Part shown: one piece after another, positions 17,438 to 25,548 of the stretch
Layout: each line of letters opens with the position of its first letter
Numbering within the stretch: position 1 is the first letter of the stretch
Origin: Methylotenera_A sp046594885
GTDB taxonomy: Bacteria; Pseudomonadota; Gammaproteobacteria; Burkholderiales; Methylophilaceae
Length of the DNA stretch: 55,082 bases
Direction: 5' to 3'
Assembly: GCA_046594885.1 (NCBI GenBank)
Contig: JBKJRD010000074.1
Span: 1 to 55,082, forward strand
Translations under genes and position numbers: made by a program
Notes under the pieces: model-generated
Told to the model about the DNA's origin: nothing
Seen by the model: the letters and a program-made list of their open reading frames with translations, nothing else
The model's database searches: none

Positions 17438-18667
17438 CTAGTCCGCTTCTGTTTGTTGCTCATGCTGCTGCCATGCTGGAAAAGGGTCACTTAAAGCTCT
17501 CCAGCCTTGCATATTGTCGCCCATATCACCCATTAACATTTCAGTTGGTGTCAGTAGGCAGCAATCTAATTCAGCAATTAAAGCCTCTTTGTTGATGCCA
17601 ACACCAATCATCACAAGTTCTTGCTGCCGATCGCCAAACGGTTCTTGCCAGCGATTTTGAATGCTGTGCAATTGCGCTGCGTCTTCTGGCCACTGCTCTT
17701 TTGGCGTTGCTACCCACCAAAATCCGGCCAGTTCGTTGCGCGAAATAGCACCCGCTTGCGACCAACTAATACAGTAATCGGGTCGCGATGCTATCCAGAA
17801 ATTGCCTTTGGAGCGAATCACACCTGGCCATTCTTGGCCGAGATAGTCAAACAAACGCTGTGGATGAAAAGGGCGGCGCGCGCGATAAACAAAGCTGGAA
17901 ATGCCATATTCTTCGCTTTCTGGCACATGCTCACCACGTAGTTCTTTCAACCAGCCTGGGGCATCTTCAGCCGCTTCAAAATCAAATAAGCCAGTATGCA
18001 TAACGCTATCTAAAGGCACTTTGCTAAATTGGCTTCGTACAATTTTTGCGCGTGGATTAAAGGTTTTTAAAATACCTTCTAGCCTGCCGATTTCAGTGGT
18101 GTTTAATAAATCAGTTTTATTGAGTATTAGCACATCGCAAAACTCAATTTGCTCGATTAATAAATCCACTACGGTACGTTCATCTTCCTCACCCATGCTT
18201 TCGCCACGTTGCGCGATAAAATCTCTGCTGCTGTAATCTTTTAAAAAATTAAAGCCATCTACCACCGTTACCATCGTATCTAACTCGGCCACATCCGATA
18301 AGCTCAAGCCATCTTCACCGCGAAAGGTAAAGGTTTCTGCCACGGGTAGCGGCTCTGAAATGCCTGTGGATTCTATCAGCAGATAATCAAAACGATCCTC
18401 TTTGGCTAGACGGGTGATTTCTACTAATAAATCTTCACGCAAAGTGCAGCAAATGCTGCCATTACTCATTTCCACCAGTTTTTCTTCGGAGCGGGATAGT
18501 TCCGCACCACCATTACGGATTAATTGCGCATCAATATTGACTTCGCTCATATCGTTAACAATCACTGCAACGCGTTTGCCTTCGCGGTTATTTAAAATAT
18601 GGTTTAGTAACGTGGTTTTGCCAGCACCCAAAAAGCCAGATAGTACGGTGACAGGGAGTTTTTTCAT
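17438..18667 (-). CDS. COG0523 (CobW-like) GTPase, copy 2, ZigA/YciC-like, variant metal motif
   Basis: This 409-residue protein has the longer layout of the zinc-linked ZigA/YciC branch. The P-loop is GFLGAGKTT (residues 11-19), switch I is VNDMSEVNID and the G3-like segment is IESTGISEP. LILNKTDL gives base recognition, and a long CobW C-terminal domain starts near residue 235 (ISSFVYRARRPFHPQR). The CxCC metal motif reads S71-I-C73-C74: the first cysteine is serine (AGC), one base away from TGC. The two remaining cysteines may still bind metal. It lies between copies 1 and 3 in the zinc block and is presumably co-transcribed with them. Confidence 0.87.
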   Translation of the reverse strand: MKKLPVTVLSGFLGAGKTTLLNHILNNREGKRVAVIVNDMSEVNIDAQLIRNGGAELSRSEEKLVEMSNGSICCTLREDLLVEITRLAKEDRFDYLLIESTGISEPLPVAETFTFRGEDGLSLSDVAELDTMVTVVDGFNFLKDYSSRDFIAQRGESMGEEDERTVVDLLIEQIEFCDVLILNKTDLLNTTEIGRLEGILKTFNPRAKIVRSQFSKVPLDSVMHTGLFDFEAAEDAPGWLKELRGEHVPESEEYGISSFVYRARRPFHPQRLFDYLGQEWPGVIRSKGNFWIASRPDYCISWSQAGAISRNELAGFWWVATPKEQWPEDAAQLHSIQNRWQEPFGDRQQELVMIGVGINKEALIAELDCCLLTPTEMLMGDMGDNMQGWRALSDPFPAWQQHEQQTEAD

Positions 18668-18729
18668 GATTCAATATCCATTATTTGATTCGATTTTTAC
18701 AGTAGCGGTCTCGGATTGAGCCGTTCTGA

Positions 18730-19730
18730 CTATTGCTTTGCTGCCAGGCAGAGTTCTAATCCTGCTATAAAGCGCTCTTTGGGTAAATCTTTGCCGATAA
18801 AAACCAGCACAGATTCGCGCTTTTCATTTGCCTGCCAAGCACTACCAATATTGCCGCCCATTAACATGTGTACGCCTTGAAAAATAGTCCGTTTGTCATC
18901 ATTTTCAATATTTAAAATACCTTTATAACGTAATAACTGGGTGCCATAAATTTCCAGCATGGCGCCCATAAAAACTTCTAATTTGTCTAATACAAATGCA
19001 CGCTCAGTGCGGAACACAAATGAACTGATATCGTCATCATGTTCATGGCTCACGTCTTCTAAAAAGTCTGGTTCTATTTTGAGTATTTCGTCCAAATCAA
19101 AACCTTTGATATCCAGAATATCGGTTAATGCGGTTTGTCCGAAATGCACTGTTTTGATTGGCGCGCGCGGGTTGATTTTTCGCAGTCTAGCGGTAAGTGC
19201 CTGCACAGAATCAGCAGTAACCAAATCCGTTTTGGATAATAAAATACGGTCAGCAAAGCCTACCTGCTCTAATGCTTCGTGATGCTCATCTAATTGCTGT
19301 GGCCCGTGCACCGCATCTACTACGTAATAATTGCGTCTAAAAAGTAGTGCTCTCTTATCGCTTGTTCGACAAAAAATGTCTGTGCAACAGGTGCTGGGTC
19401 TGCCAAGCCAGTGGTTTCGATAATCACGCGCTGAAAATGCAGTTTACCAAGCATATTTTTTTTGGCTAAATCATTTAAAATTCTGACTAAATCGCCACGA
19501 ACGGTGCAGCAAATACAGCCGTTGTTCATTTCAACAATTTGCTCCTCACCATGGATGAGTAAATCACCATCAATACCGGTTTCACCAAACTCATTTTCAA
19601 TAACGGCAATGCGCTGTCCGTGTTGCTCAGTCAAAATACGGTTTAGCAGCGTGGTTTTGCCTGCACCTAAAAAGCCAGTCAAGATGGTGACGGGAATTCT
19701 TGAATCCAACGCTGAACTAGATTTAGCCAT
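18730..19730 (-). pseudogene. COG0523 (CobW/YjiA-like) GTPase, copy 3, frameshifted
   Basis: Two adjacent minus-strand reading frames, 19320-19730 and 18730-19311, together make one full-length GTPase of about 331 residues. The first contains the P-loop GFLGAGKTT, ENEFGETGID, GCICCTVRGDL with complete CxCC, and IETTGLADPAP, and ends at DAIIT followed by TAG. The second continues immediately with HGPQQLDEHHEAL, LLSKTDLV and the C-terminal domain. The expected join is ACG-GTA-GTA-GAT, but the DNA reads ACG-TAG-TAG-AT, so one G is missing near 19318-19325. It is either a genuine pseudogene or a sequencing/assembly error. Its ATG lies 15 bases below the ZIP transporter stop. Confidence 0.88.
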
Positions 19731-19745
19731 CGTCTATTTGCTCCA

Positions 19746-20498
19746 CTAAAATTGAATAGATTGTAAATATTTGGCAAATGGGGCAACAAATACACCCAAT
19801 ACCATAAGGCTTAACTGCAGAAACATGTCGCGTGGTTTTCGCTCACGCTGTAGTTCTGGTAATAAATCAGCGACTGCAATATAAATAAAGCTTGCGGCGG
19901 CCAATGTCAAAATATACGGGATAGCCACTTTTGCGTTACTTAATCCAAGCCATCCAATAACGCCGCCCAATGTCATGGCAGCGCCCGATAGCGCGTTCAA
20001 AAATAATGCACGTTTTTTACTTAAGCCCCCATCCAATAAAACCATGAAGTCGGATATTTCTTGCGGAATTTCATGTGCTGTAATCGCTATTGCCGTAACC
20101 CAGCCAAGTTTTACATCTGTTAAAAATGCTGCAGCTAACAACACGCCGTCAACAAAGTTATGCATACCGTCACCGATGATAATCATGGCGACTTGCGGTT
20201 TGTGTGTAATGTGGCCTAAATCAGTTGCGTGGTCGTGTCGCCAAAGGGCTAGCTTTTCTAATAAAAAAAACCCCATAATTCCGCACACCAAGACCCAGCC
20301 AGCTTTGGTAATATCTAAACCTAAATTGACTGCTTCAGGCAAAATATCAGTTAGAGCAAAACCTAACAAAACGCCCACCGCAAAAGCCACCATACGATTC
20401 GCAAATCGTGCTAATAAAGTTAATGCAACAGTGGCGGCAAGCAACACCGAAAAAATACCGCCTATAAGGCTAGCTAACACAATCTGAAAAAGTAGCAT
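19746..20498 (-). CDS. ZIP family metal transporter
   Basis: This is a 250-residue membrane protein with about eight predicted helices. The two signature helices are present: HNFVDGVLLAAAF (helix 4, metal-coordinating His and Asp) and AHEIPQEISDF (helix 5, the HEIPQE motif). ZIP proteins carry zinc or related divalent cations into the cytoplasm. Its position between zur and three CobW-like GTPases makes zinc import under limitation the likely role. It is probably the first gene of the minus-strand operon, with candidate Zur operators just upstream (20542-20554 and 20575-20619). ZupT is possible as a name, but the closest subfamily cannot be fixed by eye. Confidence 0.88.
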   Translation of the reverse strand: MLLFQIVLASLIGGIFSVLLAATVALTLLARFANRMVAFAVGVLLGFALTDILPEAVNLGLDITKAGWVLVCGIMGFFLLEKLALWRHDHATDLGHITHKPQVAMIIIGDGMHNFVDGVLLAAAFLTDVKLGWVTAIAITAHEIPQEISDFMVLLDGGLSKKRALFLNALSGAAMTLGGVIGWLGLSNAKVAIPYILTLAAASFIYIAVADLLPELQRERKPRDMFLQLSLMVLGVFVAPFAKYLQSIQF

Positions 20499-20541
20499 AA
20501 GGGTCGATTGCGTTTAGGGTTTATCAGAACGGTTCAAAAGC

Positions 20542-20554
20542 GCAACAGTGTTGC
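20542..20554. promoter_or_regulatory. Candidate Zur operator upstream of the ZIP transporter
   Basis: GCAACAGTGTTGC is a perfect 13-base palindrome, 44 bases before the transporter start codon. A CTGTTG (-35-like) and GATAAA (-10-like) pair spaced 17 bp on the minus strand would place it over the promoter. Its halves GCAAC/GTTGC recur at the tip of the adjacent 45-base palindrome. Repression by zinc-loaded Zur is inferred from the flanking zur gene. Confidence 0.5.
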
Positions 20555-20574
20555 AAAGTTGTCGTATGATAGTC

Positions 20575-20619
20575 AAAAACCGCATTAAATGCAACTAAGT
20601 TGCATTTAATGCGGTTTTT
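20575..20619. terminator. 45-base near-perfect palindrome, probable bidirectional terminator after zur
   Basis: The arms 20575-20596 and 20598-20619 are perfectly complementary (22 bp) around a single central base, with an A5 run at one end and a T5 run at the other. The element lies 18 bases after the zur stop and would terminate zur transcription on the minus strand. It would also terminate in the opposite sense. The apex GCAACTTAGTTGC resembles the nearby palindrome GCAACACTGTTGC (minus-strand reading), so it may double as a protein-binding site. Confidence 0.7.
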
Positions 20620-20637
20620 ACAATGGATTAGTGCAAC

Positions 20638-21054
20638 TTAAAGTTGGCAGTTAGCGCAAATGCCGCTAATGCTTAAGTGGACTTTTTTTGCTACAAATTG
20701 TTTGGGTAAGCTCTTTGTAATGGCTTCATTTGCATTATCCAGACAATATACTTGCCCACAAATTGTGCATTCAAAATGGGCATGCTGATGCTCAGACTGA
20801 TGCCCAGAATGATGTGAGTTTGCTTTAAAGCGGCGTGTTTTATCGGGGCTTATTACACTGTGTACAAAACCTTGCGTACTTAGCCAATCGAGTACTCTGT
20901 AAATGGTCACGCGGTCAATAGGCGCTAAAATTTGCTTTTGAATTTCAGGGTGTGAAAGCGGTAAAGGCGCACTCAATAAGGTATCTAACACTAACACCCG
21001 TGCACTAGTTGGGGTTTGCGATTGTGCTTGTATTAATTCAAAGGCTTTGCTCAT
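20638..21054 (-). CDS. zur: Zur, Fur-family zinc-responsive repressor
   Basis: From ATG 21054 the product is 138 residues, typical for Fur-family proteins. The N-terminal winged helix is visible (HPEIQKQILAPIDRVTIYRVLDWL), followed by a His-rich hinge (SHHSGHQSEHQHAHF), CTICGQVYCLD and a terminal CANC pair. The two CxxC motifs form the structural zinc site. The CTICG..CLD and GICANC pattern with the His-rich hinge fits Zur better than Fur. The upstream ATG at 21090 would add twelve basic residues without homology. It heads the zinc block, with a ZIP transporter and CobW-like GTPases downstream. It is divergent from the nuclease gene at 21239. Confidence 0.85.
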   Translation of the reverse strand: MSKAFELIQAQSQTPTSARVLVLDTLLSAPLPLSHPEIQKQILAPIDRVTIYRVLDWLSTQGFVHSVISPDKTRRFKANSHHSGHQSEHQHAHFECTICGQVYCLDNANEAITKSLPKQFVAKKVHLSISGICANCQL

Positions 21055-21238
21055 GGCACGAATATACCGTATTTTTAAGGCGCGCATCAATAATAAATGC
21101 TGCTATGTAGGGGATTAAATCAGAATTAAACAAGCGTAATAATGCAGAACCCATTAAAATGGCGTTTTAAAAAATTGCCCCAAAATAATGGTTAACTTTG
21201 CGTTCGCATTAACTTTCACATTAGAAAAATCCTATTAA

Positions 21239-23128
21239 ATGAATGTGTTCTACGAAGAAGAAGGCAGCTTTAAAGTTGCTTCAATCATGTCAGAATCTCC
21301 AGCGGCTTTGCAGGTGGAATCGGTTTCTGGCAAGCGCTCTAAAATTAAAACTAATCAGGTATTAATGCAATTTGAAGCGCCATTAGCAAGCTTTATGGAC
21401 GCCGCATTGGCTGAAGCAGAACAATTAGAGATTGATTTTTTGTGGGAGTGTTGTGGCGGGCCGGAATTTTCTTTTGAGGATTTAGCCAAAGAGTATTACG
21501 GTAAAAAGCCCAGCCCAGTTGAATCGGCTGCTACAGCAATTAAGCTGCACAGCGCGCCCATGTATTTTTACCGCAAAGGCAAGGGCCGCTACAAGGCCGC
21601 ACCTGCCGATACGCTAAAACTGGCGCTGGCTGCGGTTGAGCGTAAAAAGCTGCAGGCCGAGCAAATGGCGGCTTGGGTTACACAGCTAAATAATAAACAG
21701 CTGCCGCAAGGCTTTGCCGCAAAAGCCGATAGCTTGATTTACAGCCCGGATAAAAACAGTTTGGAATGGAAGGCCATTGATGAAGCCGCGCAAACGTCAG
21801 GCCGATTAGCCTTAACGGTGATGGCGGATTGTGGTTTGATTTCAAGCGCGCACGATTACCATTTGGGTGCATTTTTGCGCGAAATGTTTCCTGATAAAGA
21901 CGGCAAAAATGGCACGGATTTTCCTGCATTTGAAACGGTTGAAATAGCGAGAGATTTGCCGTTGGCAAGCGCCGAATGTTTCAGTATTGATGATGCTACA
22001 ACCACAGAAATTGATGATGCTTTCAGTTTAGAAGCGCTGCAAAACGGCAATACGCGCGTTGGGATTCATATTGCGGCGCCTAGTTTAGGCGTGCCGATTG
22101 ATTCAAGTTTGGATGCGATTGTATTGTCACGATTATCCACCGTGTATATGCCAGGCAACAAAATCACCATGTTGCCAGAAGTGGTGGTTAAGCCTTTTAG
22201 CTTAGATGCGGGCGAAATAAAACCTGCATTGAGCTTGTATCTGGAACTGACGCCCGATTTTGAAATTGTGGCACAAGAAACACGATTAGAAAAAATCAAA
22301 ATTGCCGATAACTTACGCCATGATGAAATAGAGCCGTTTTTTAATGAAGATACATTAGATAGTGATAGCGGCCATGCTTATTGGGCAAAACTTAAATTAT
22401 TGTTTAATCTAGCCGAAAAATTAGAAATGGCGCGTGGCAAAGCCGACCCCAATCGCTCGCCGCAGATTGATTATAATTTTTATGTGAAAGATGGAATCGT
22501 TGAGATTATTGCGCGCGAACGTGGCGCGCCAATGGATAAGCTGGTTGCTGAGTTGATGATTTATGCCAATAGCCATTGGGGCGGATTATTAAAACAAGCG
22601 GCTTTTGCGGGCATTTATCGCGCGCAAACGGGCGGAAAAGTATTTATGACAACCACTGCAGAGCCGCATCAAGGCTTGGGCGTTGCACAATATGCTTGGT
22701 CTACGTCACCTTTAAGACGTGCGGTCGATTTAGTCAATCAGCGCCAGCTAATTGCCATGTTGAATAGCGAGCCTGCGCCTTACAATGCCGCAGATGGTCA
22801 ATTAAACGTCATCATGCGTAATTTTGAGCAAACTTACAGCGCTTACAGTGAGTTTCAAGCCCGCATGGAGCGTTATTGGTGCTTGCAGTATTTGGTTCAG
22901 GAGCAGCTAACTGAAATTACAGCAACTGTGTGGCGCGAAAATTTAGTGCGTATTGATGGCATGTTTTACATCACCAAAGTACCCAGTTTACCAGAGTTAA
23001 AAGTGGGCACAAAAGTGCTGTTGGAAATTAAGCATATTGACACATTATTAATGGGATTAAACTGCAAATTTAAAAGTGTGATTGCAGTTACGCCCGTTGA
23101 AGTGGTTGAAGAAAATGTTGAAATTTAA
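21239..23128 (+). CDS. RNase II/RNase R family exoribonuclease (RNB domain)
   Basis: This is a 629-residue protein. The N-terminal 210 residues are a cold-shock/HTH-like region rich in Lys, and the RNB catalytic domain follows from about residue 225. The catalytic segment ECFSIDDATTTEIDDAFS carries the cluster of Asp residues that binds Mg2+, and it is followed by HIAAPS and TVYMPG motifs. The C-terminal YAWSTSPLRRAVDLVNQRQL matches the RNB end (TSPLRRYxDxxxH in RNase II, here with Val-Asn instead of Leu-His-type residues), and the S1 domain after it is short or absent. The family degrades single-stranded RNA from the 3' end. It overlaps the next gene by 14 bases. Confidence 0.85.
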   Translation: MNVFYEEEGSFKVASIMSESPAALQVESVSGKRSKIKTNQVLMQFEAPLASFMDAALAEAEQLEIDFLWECCGGPEFSFEDLAKEYYGKKPSPVESAATAIKLHSAPMYFYRKGKGRYKAAPADTLKLALAAVERKKLQAEQMAAWVTQLNNKQLPQGFAAKADSLIYSPDKNSLEWKAIDEAAQTSGRLALTVMADCGLISSAHDYHLGAFLREMFPDKDGKNGTDFPAFETVEIARDLPLASAECFSIDDATTTEIDDAFSLEALQNGNTRVGIHIAAPSLGVPIDSSLDAIVLSRLSTVYMPGNKITMLPEVVVKPFSLDAGEIKPALSLYLELTPDFEIVAQETRLEKIKIADNLRHDEIEPFFNEDTLDSDSGHAYWAKLKLLFNLAEKLEMARGKADPNRSPQIDYNFYVKDGIVEIIARERGAPMDKLVAELMIYANSHWGGLLKQAAFAGIYRAQTGGKVFMTTTAEPHQGLGVAQYAWSTSPLRRAVDLVNQRQLIAMLNSEPAPYNAADGQLNVIMRNFEQTYSAYSEFQARMERYWCLQYLVQEQLTEITATVWRENLVRIDGMFYITKVPSLPELKVGTKVLLEIKHIDTLLMGLNCKFKSVIAVTPVEVVEENVEI

Positions 23129-23879
23129 CCGCAAAATCCATAAAAGTGTAGAGGACTATAACATCGTTGAAGTATCAGAAATGAGCGGGGTACGCTCGTT
23201 ACATTTAGGCTCAGTGACCATTCAAAGCAGCATGAAAGTAAAAGCACCTTTTGATTTGGAGCTTGCTTACACCCGTGGCATGATGGGTTTTTTGCTATTT
23301 TCAGATGCCGTTAAAAACGTGTTGACGATTGGGTTAGGTGGCGGATCTGTGCCTAAATATATCTACGCCAATTGTTCCAATATTAGTCAAATAATTGTTG
23401 AAATTAATGCACAAATTATCGGCATTGCACGTAGCCATTTTTATGTGCCTGACAATCATGAAAAATTCAATGTGCTACACGGAGATGGCATCACTTACTT
23501 GGCTGACAATAAAAACAGTGCCGATTGCCTGATGATTGATGCGTTCGACCGTTTTGGCATTCCGCCTGATTTTTGCAGCCAAGATTTTTTTGATCGCTGC
23601 GAAATGGCCTTGAGCAATGCAGGTATTTTTGCCATTAATCTGTGGGGAAGCGACAAAAATTTTGATATTTATTTACAACGTATTGAGCAAAGTTTTGACA
23701 ATCAAACTTTAATCTTGCCAACTGGAAAACCCGGCAATATTGTGGTTTTTGGCTTCAAAAAAGCGTTAAGTCTGAGCCACAAAAAACTCAAAGAACGCGC
23801 GAGAATATTAGAAAAGTCGCACAACATCGAATTTATGAGTTTTACTGAGAAACTGTGCGAACATAATCAAATCCATTAA
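23115..23879 (+). CDS. Spermidine-synthase-like methyltransferase-fold protein
   Basis: The ATG at 23115 overlaps the nuclease gene end by 14 bases (an upstream in-frame ATG at 23082 would deepen the overlap). It has a GAAGAAA ribosome-binding site and gives 254 residues. The aminopropyltransferase core fold is visible: VLTIGLGGGSVPKYIY (glycine loop), QIIVEINAQII (acidic strand end), HGDGITYL, and LMIDAFDRFGIP. The usual SpeE active-site pair after the second Asp (DPxGP) is missing, so polyamine synthesis is doubtful. It is more likely a relative of unknown substrate. Translational coupling suggests shared expression with the nuclease. Confidence 0.7.
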   Translation: MLKFNRKIHKSVEDYNIVEVSEMSGVRSLHLGSVTIQSSMKVKAPFDLELAYTRGMMGFLLFSDAVKNVLTIGLGGGSVPKYIYANCSNISQIIVEINAQIIGIARSHFYVPDNHEKFNVLHGDGITYLADNKNSADCLMIDAFDRFGIPPDFCSQDFFDRCEMALSNAGIFAINLWGSDKNFDIYLQRIEQSFDNQTLILPTGKPGNIVVFGFKKALSLSHKKLKERARILEKSHNIEFMSFTEKLCEHNQIH

Positions 23880-23898
23880 TGTAGAAAATGCACCATTT

Positions 23899-25041
23899 AT
23901 GTTGAATCAATATTTTGCCACTTGCCCACGCGGACTTGAGGCTTTGCTGGTAAACGAGCTTAAAGCCAGTCAAGCAAAAGACATTAAACCGACTGATGGC
24001 GGCGTGGCTTTTGCAGGTGAGTTAAGCGTTTGCTATCACGCCAATCTGCATTCGCGCATTGCCACACGTATTTTGATGCAAGCCGCCTTTGGTCAATACG
24101 CGACCGAAGATGATTTATATCAAGCCGCATTTAAGCTTAATTGGCCCAATTGGTTTGATGTAAAACATGATTTTATGGTGAAAGTGACGGGCGTAAAATG
24201 CCCGCTCAAGAGTTTAGAATTTGCCACTTTACGCATTAAAGACGCGATTTGCGATAAATTTAGACAAGTGGTCAATGCGCGCCCGTATATTGATACCAAA
24301 ACGCCAGCGGTACGCGTGCATGCTTATTTAACGGCCGATAGTTACGTTTATTATGTGGATACTTCTGGCGATGCTTTGTATCAGCGCGGCAACCGCAAAG
24401 CCAGTATTGAGGCGCCTTTGCGCGAAAATTTAGCGGCAGGCATTTTGCAATTATCAGGCTGGCAAGTTGGGCAGCCTTTGCTAGACCCCATGTGCGGCAG
24501 CGGCACGTTTTTATTAGAAGCTGCCATGATGGCGCTCAACATTGCGCCAGGATTAAAACGCGATTTTGGTTTTGAGCGACTGAAAAATTTTGAAAGTGAC
24601 ACCTGGAAGAAGATTAAAAACAGCGCACTCCAAAAGGTGAAACCCGCTAGTTTTCAGCAATTGTACGGTTCTGATAGTGATTTACGCGCAGTGCGCATTG
24701 CTAAGCAAAACCTGACTGAAGCGGGTTTGGATATGGCGGTACAATTATCACAAAGCAATATCATTGAAGTCGTGCCGCCAGCAGATTATGGTGTGTTGGT
24801 GGCAAATCCGCCATACGGCGTGCGTATTGGTGAAGATGAAGAATTGGCTTTGTTATACCCGAAAATGGGTGAAGCGTTAAAACGCAAATTTGCTGGCTGG
24901 AATACTTACTTTTTAACCAATGATTTACGTTTGCCAAAAGGCATGCGTTTAACGCCCAGCAAACGTACGCCTTTATTTAACGGGCCGTTAGAATGCCGAT
25001 TATTTGAAATTAAAATGGTGGCGGGTAGTAATCGTAAATAG
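23899..25041 (+). CDS. rlmL: 23S rRNA methyltransferase, RlmL N-terminal type (THUMP + Rossmann)
   Basis: This 380-residue protein starts at MLNQYFATCPRGLEALL, the typical THUMP-domain start of RlmL/YcbY. The THUMP domain covers residues 1-155. The methyltransferase domain follows, with LDPMCGSGTFLLEAA (motif I, near residue 195) and the catalytic ANPPYG motif (near residue 305), which is the N2-guanine type. E. coli RlmKL carries a second methyltransferase domain, and this protein stops before it. It therefore fits stand-alone RlmL, which modifies G2445 of 23S rRNA. It begins 19 bases after the spermidine-synthase-like gene. Confidence 0.88.
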   Translation: MLNQYFATCPRGLEALLVNELKASQAKDIKPTDGGVAFAGELSVCYHANLHSRIATRILMQAAFGQYATEDDLYQAAFKLNWPNWFDVKHDFMVKVTGVKCPLKSLEFATLRIKDAICDKFRQVVNARPYIDTKTPAVRVHAYLTADSYVYYVDTSGDALYQRGNRKASIEAPLRENLAAGILQLSGWQVGQPLLDPMCGSGTFLLEAAMMALNIAPGLKRDFGFERLKNFESDTWKKIKNSALQKVKPASFQQLYGSDSDLRAVRIAKQNLTEAGLDMAVQLSQSNIIEVVPPADYGVLVANPPYGVRIGEDEELALLYPKMGEALKRKFAGWNTYFLTNDLRLPKGMRLTPSKRTPLFNGPLECRLFEIKMVAGSNRK

Positions 25042-25086
25042 CTAAAATATGAATCAAAAAGTTAAGCTAAATTTAAGGTTAAGTCG

Positions 25087-25455
25087 ATGACAAATAATCA
25101 GGATTCATTACAACAATTACGCAATCGCATTCATCAATTTGTGCAAGAACGTGATTGGGCGCAGTTTCATACACCCAAAAATTTGAGCATGGCGATGATT
25201 GTGGAAGCGGCAGAATTAGTGGAGCATTTTCAATGGGATACGCCAGCCGAAAGTCAGCAATTATCACCTGAAAAGCGCGAAGCGGTGAGCCATGAATTGG
25301 CCGATACTTTTGTGTATTTATTAAGAATTGCAGAAGTGTTGCATATTGATTTAATTGCGGCGGCCAATCAAAAAATGGCTTTAAATGCGCTGAAATATCC
25401 CGTGCATAAAGTGAAAGGCAGTAACGCCAAATACACCGAATATTTGAAAACTTAA
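25087..25455 (+). CDS. MazG-like nucleotide pyrophosphohydrolase
   Basis: This small 122-residue all-alpha protein has the MazG/RS21-C6 active-site pattern: NLSMAMIVEAAELVEHFQW gives the ExxE helix and SHELADTFVYLLRIAE the downstream ExxD helix. The family hydrolyses (deoxy)nucleoside triphosphates to monophosphates and pyrophosphate, often cleaning the nucleotide pool of modified bases. The length fits the dCTPase-like single-domain branch rather than the two-domain MazG. It starts 45 bases after rlmL. Its stop codon lies inside the left arm of an inverted repeat (25450-25474), and a bidirectional terminator follows. Confidence 0.83.
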   Translation: MTNNQDSLQQLRNRIHQFVQERDWAQFHTPKNLSMAMIVEAAELVEHFQWDTPAESQQLSPEKREAVSHELADTFVYLLRIAEVLHIDLIAAANQKMALNALKYPVHKVKGSNAKYTEYLKT

Positions 25456-25474
25456 CCCAAAAATAGGGTTAAGT
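25450..25474. repeat. Inverted pair of the ACTTAACC/GGTTAAGT motif at the end of the MazG-like gene
   Basis: ACTTAACCC (25450-25458) and GGGTTAAGT (25466-25474) are perfect complements around a 7-base AT loop, and the stop codon of the MazG-like gene lies in the left arm. It has no U-rich tail, and the true terminator comes 25 bases later. It shows two copies of the window-wide octamer facing each other. Confidence 0.65.
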
Positions 25475-25500
25475 ATGTTGTGTATGAATGGCAAAAATTA

Positions 25501-25534
25501 AAAAACCAGCCTAGGTTTTACTGGCTGGTTTTTT
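25501..25534. terminator. Bidirectional rho-independent terminator between mazG-like gene and tpx
   Basis: AAAAACCAGCC (25501-25511) and GGCTGGTTTTT (25523-25533) form an 11-bp stem with an 11-base loop, with A and T runs on opposite sides. It serves the plus-strand gene ending at 25455 and the minus-strand tpx ending at 25549. Confidence 0.85.
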
Positions 25535-25548
25535 AATTCAAAACAACT

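Noticed and set aside
17571..18236. Several overlapping ORFs opposite CobW copy 2
   Set aside because: They all lie antisense to a conserved GTPase and encode no recognisable protein.
18730..19311. Separate gene for the CobW C-terminal half
   Set aside because: It begins with mid-protein sequence (HGPQQLDEHHEA) and is explained by a one-base deletion in the parent gene.
20575..20619. Inverted-repeat end of a mobile element
   Set aside because: There is no transposase remnant or target-site duplication, and its position just after zur with A/T tails fits a terminator.
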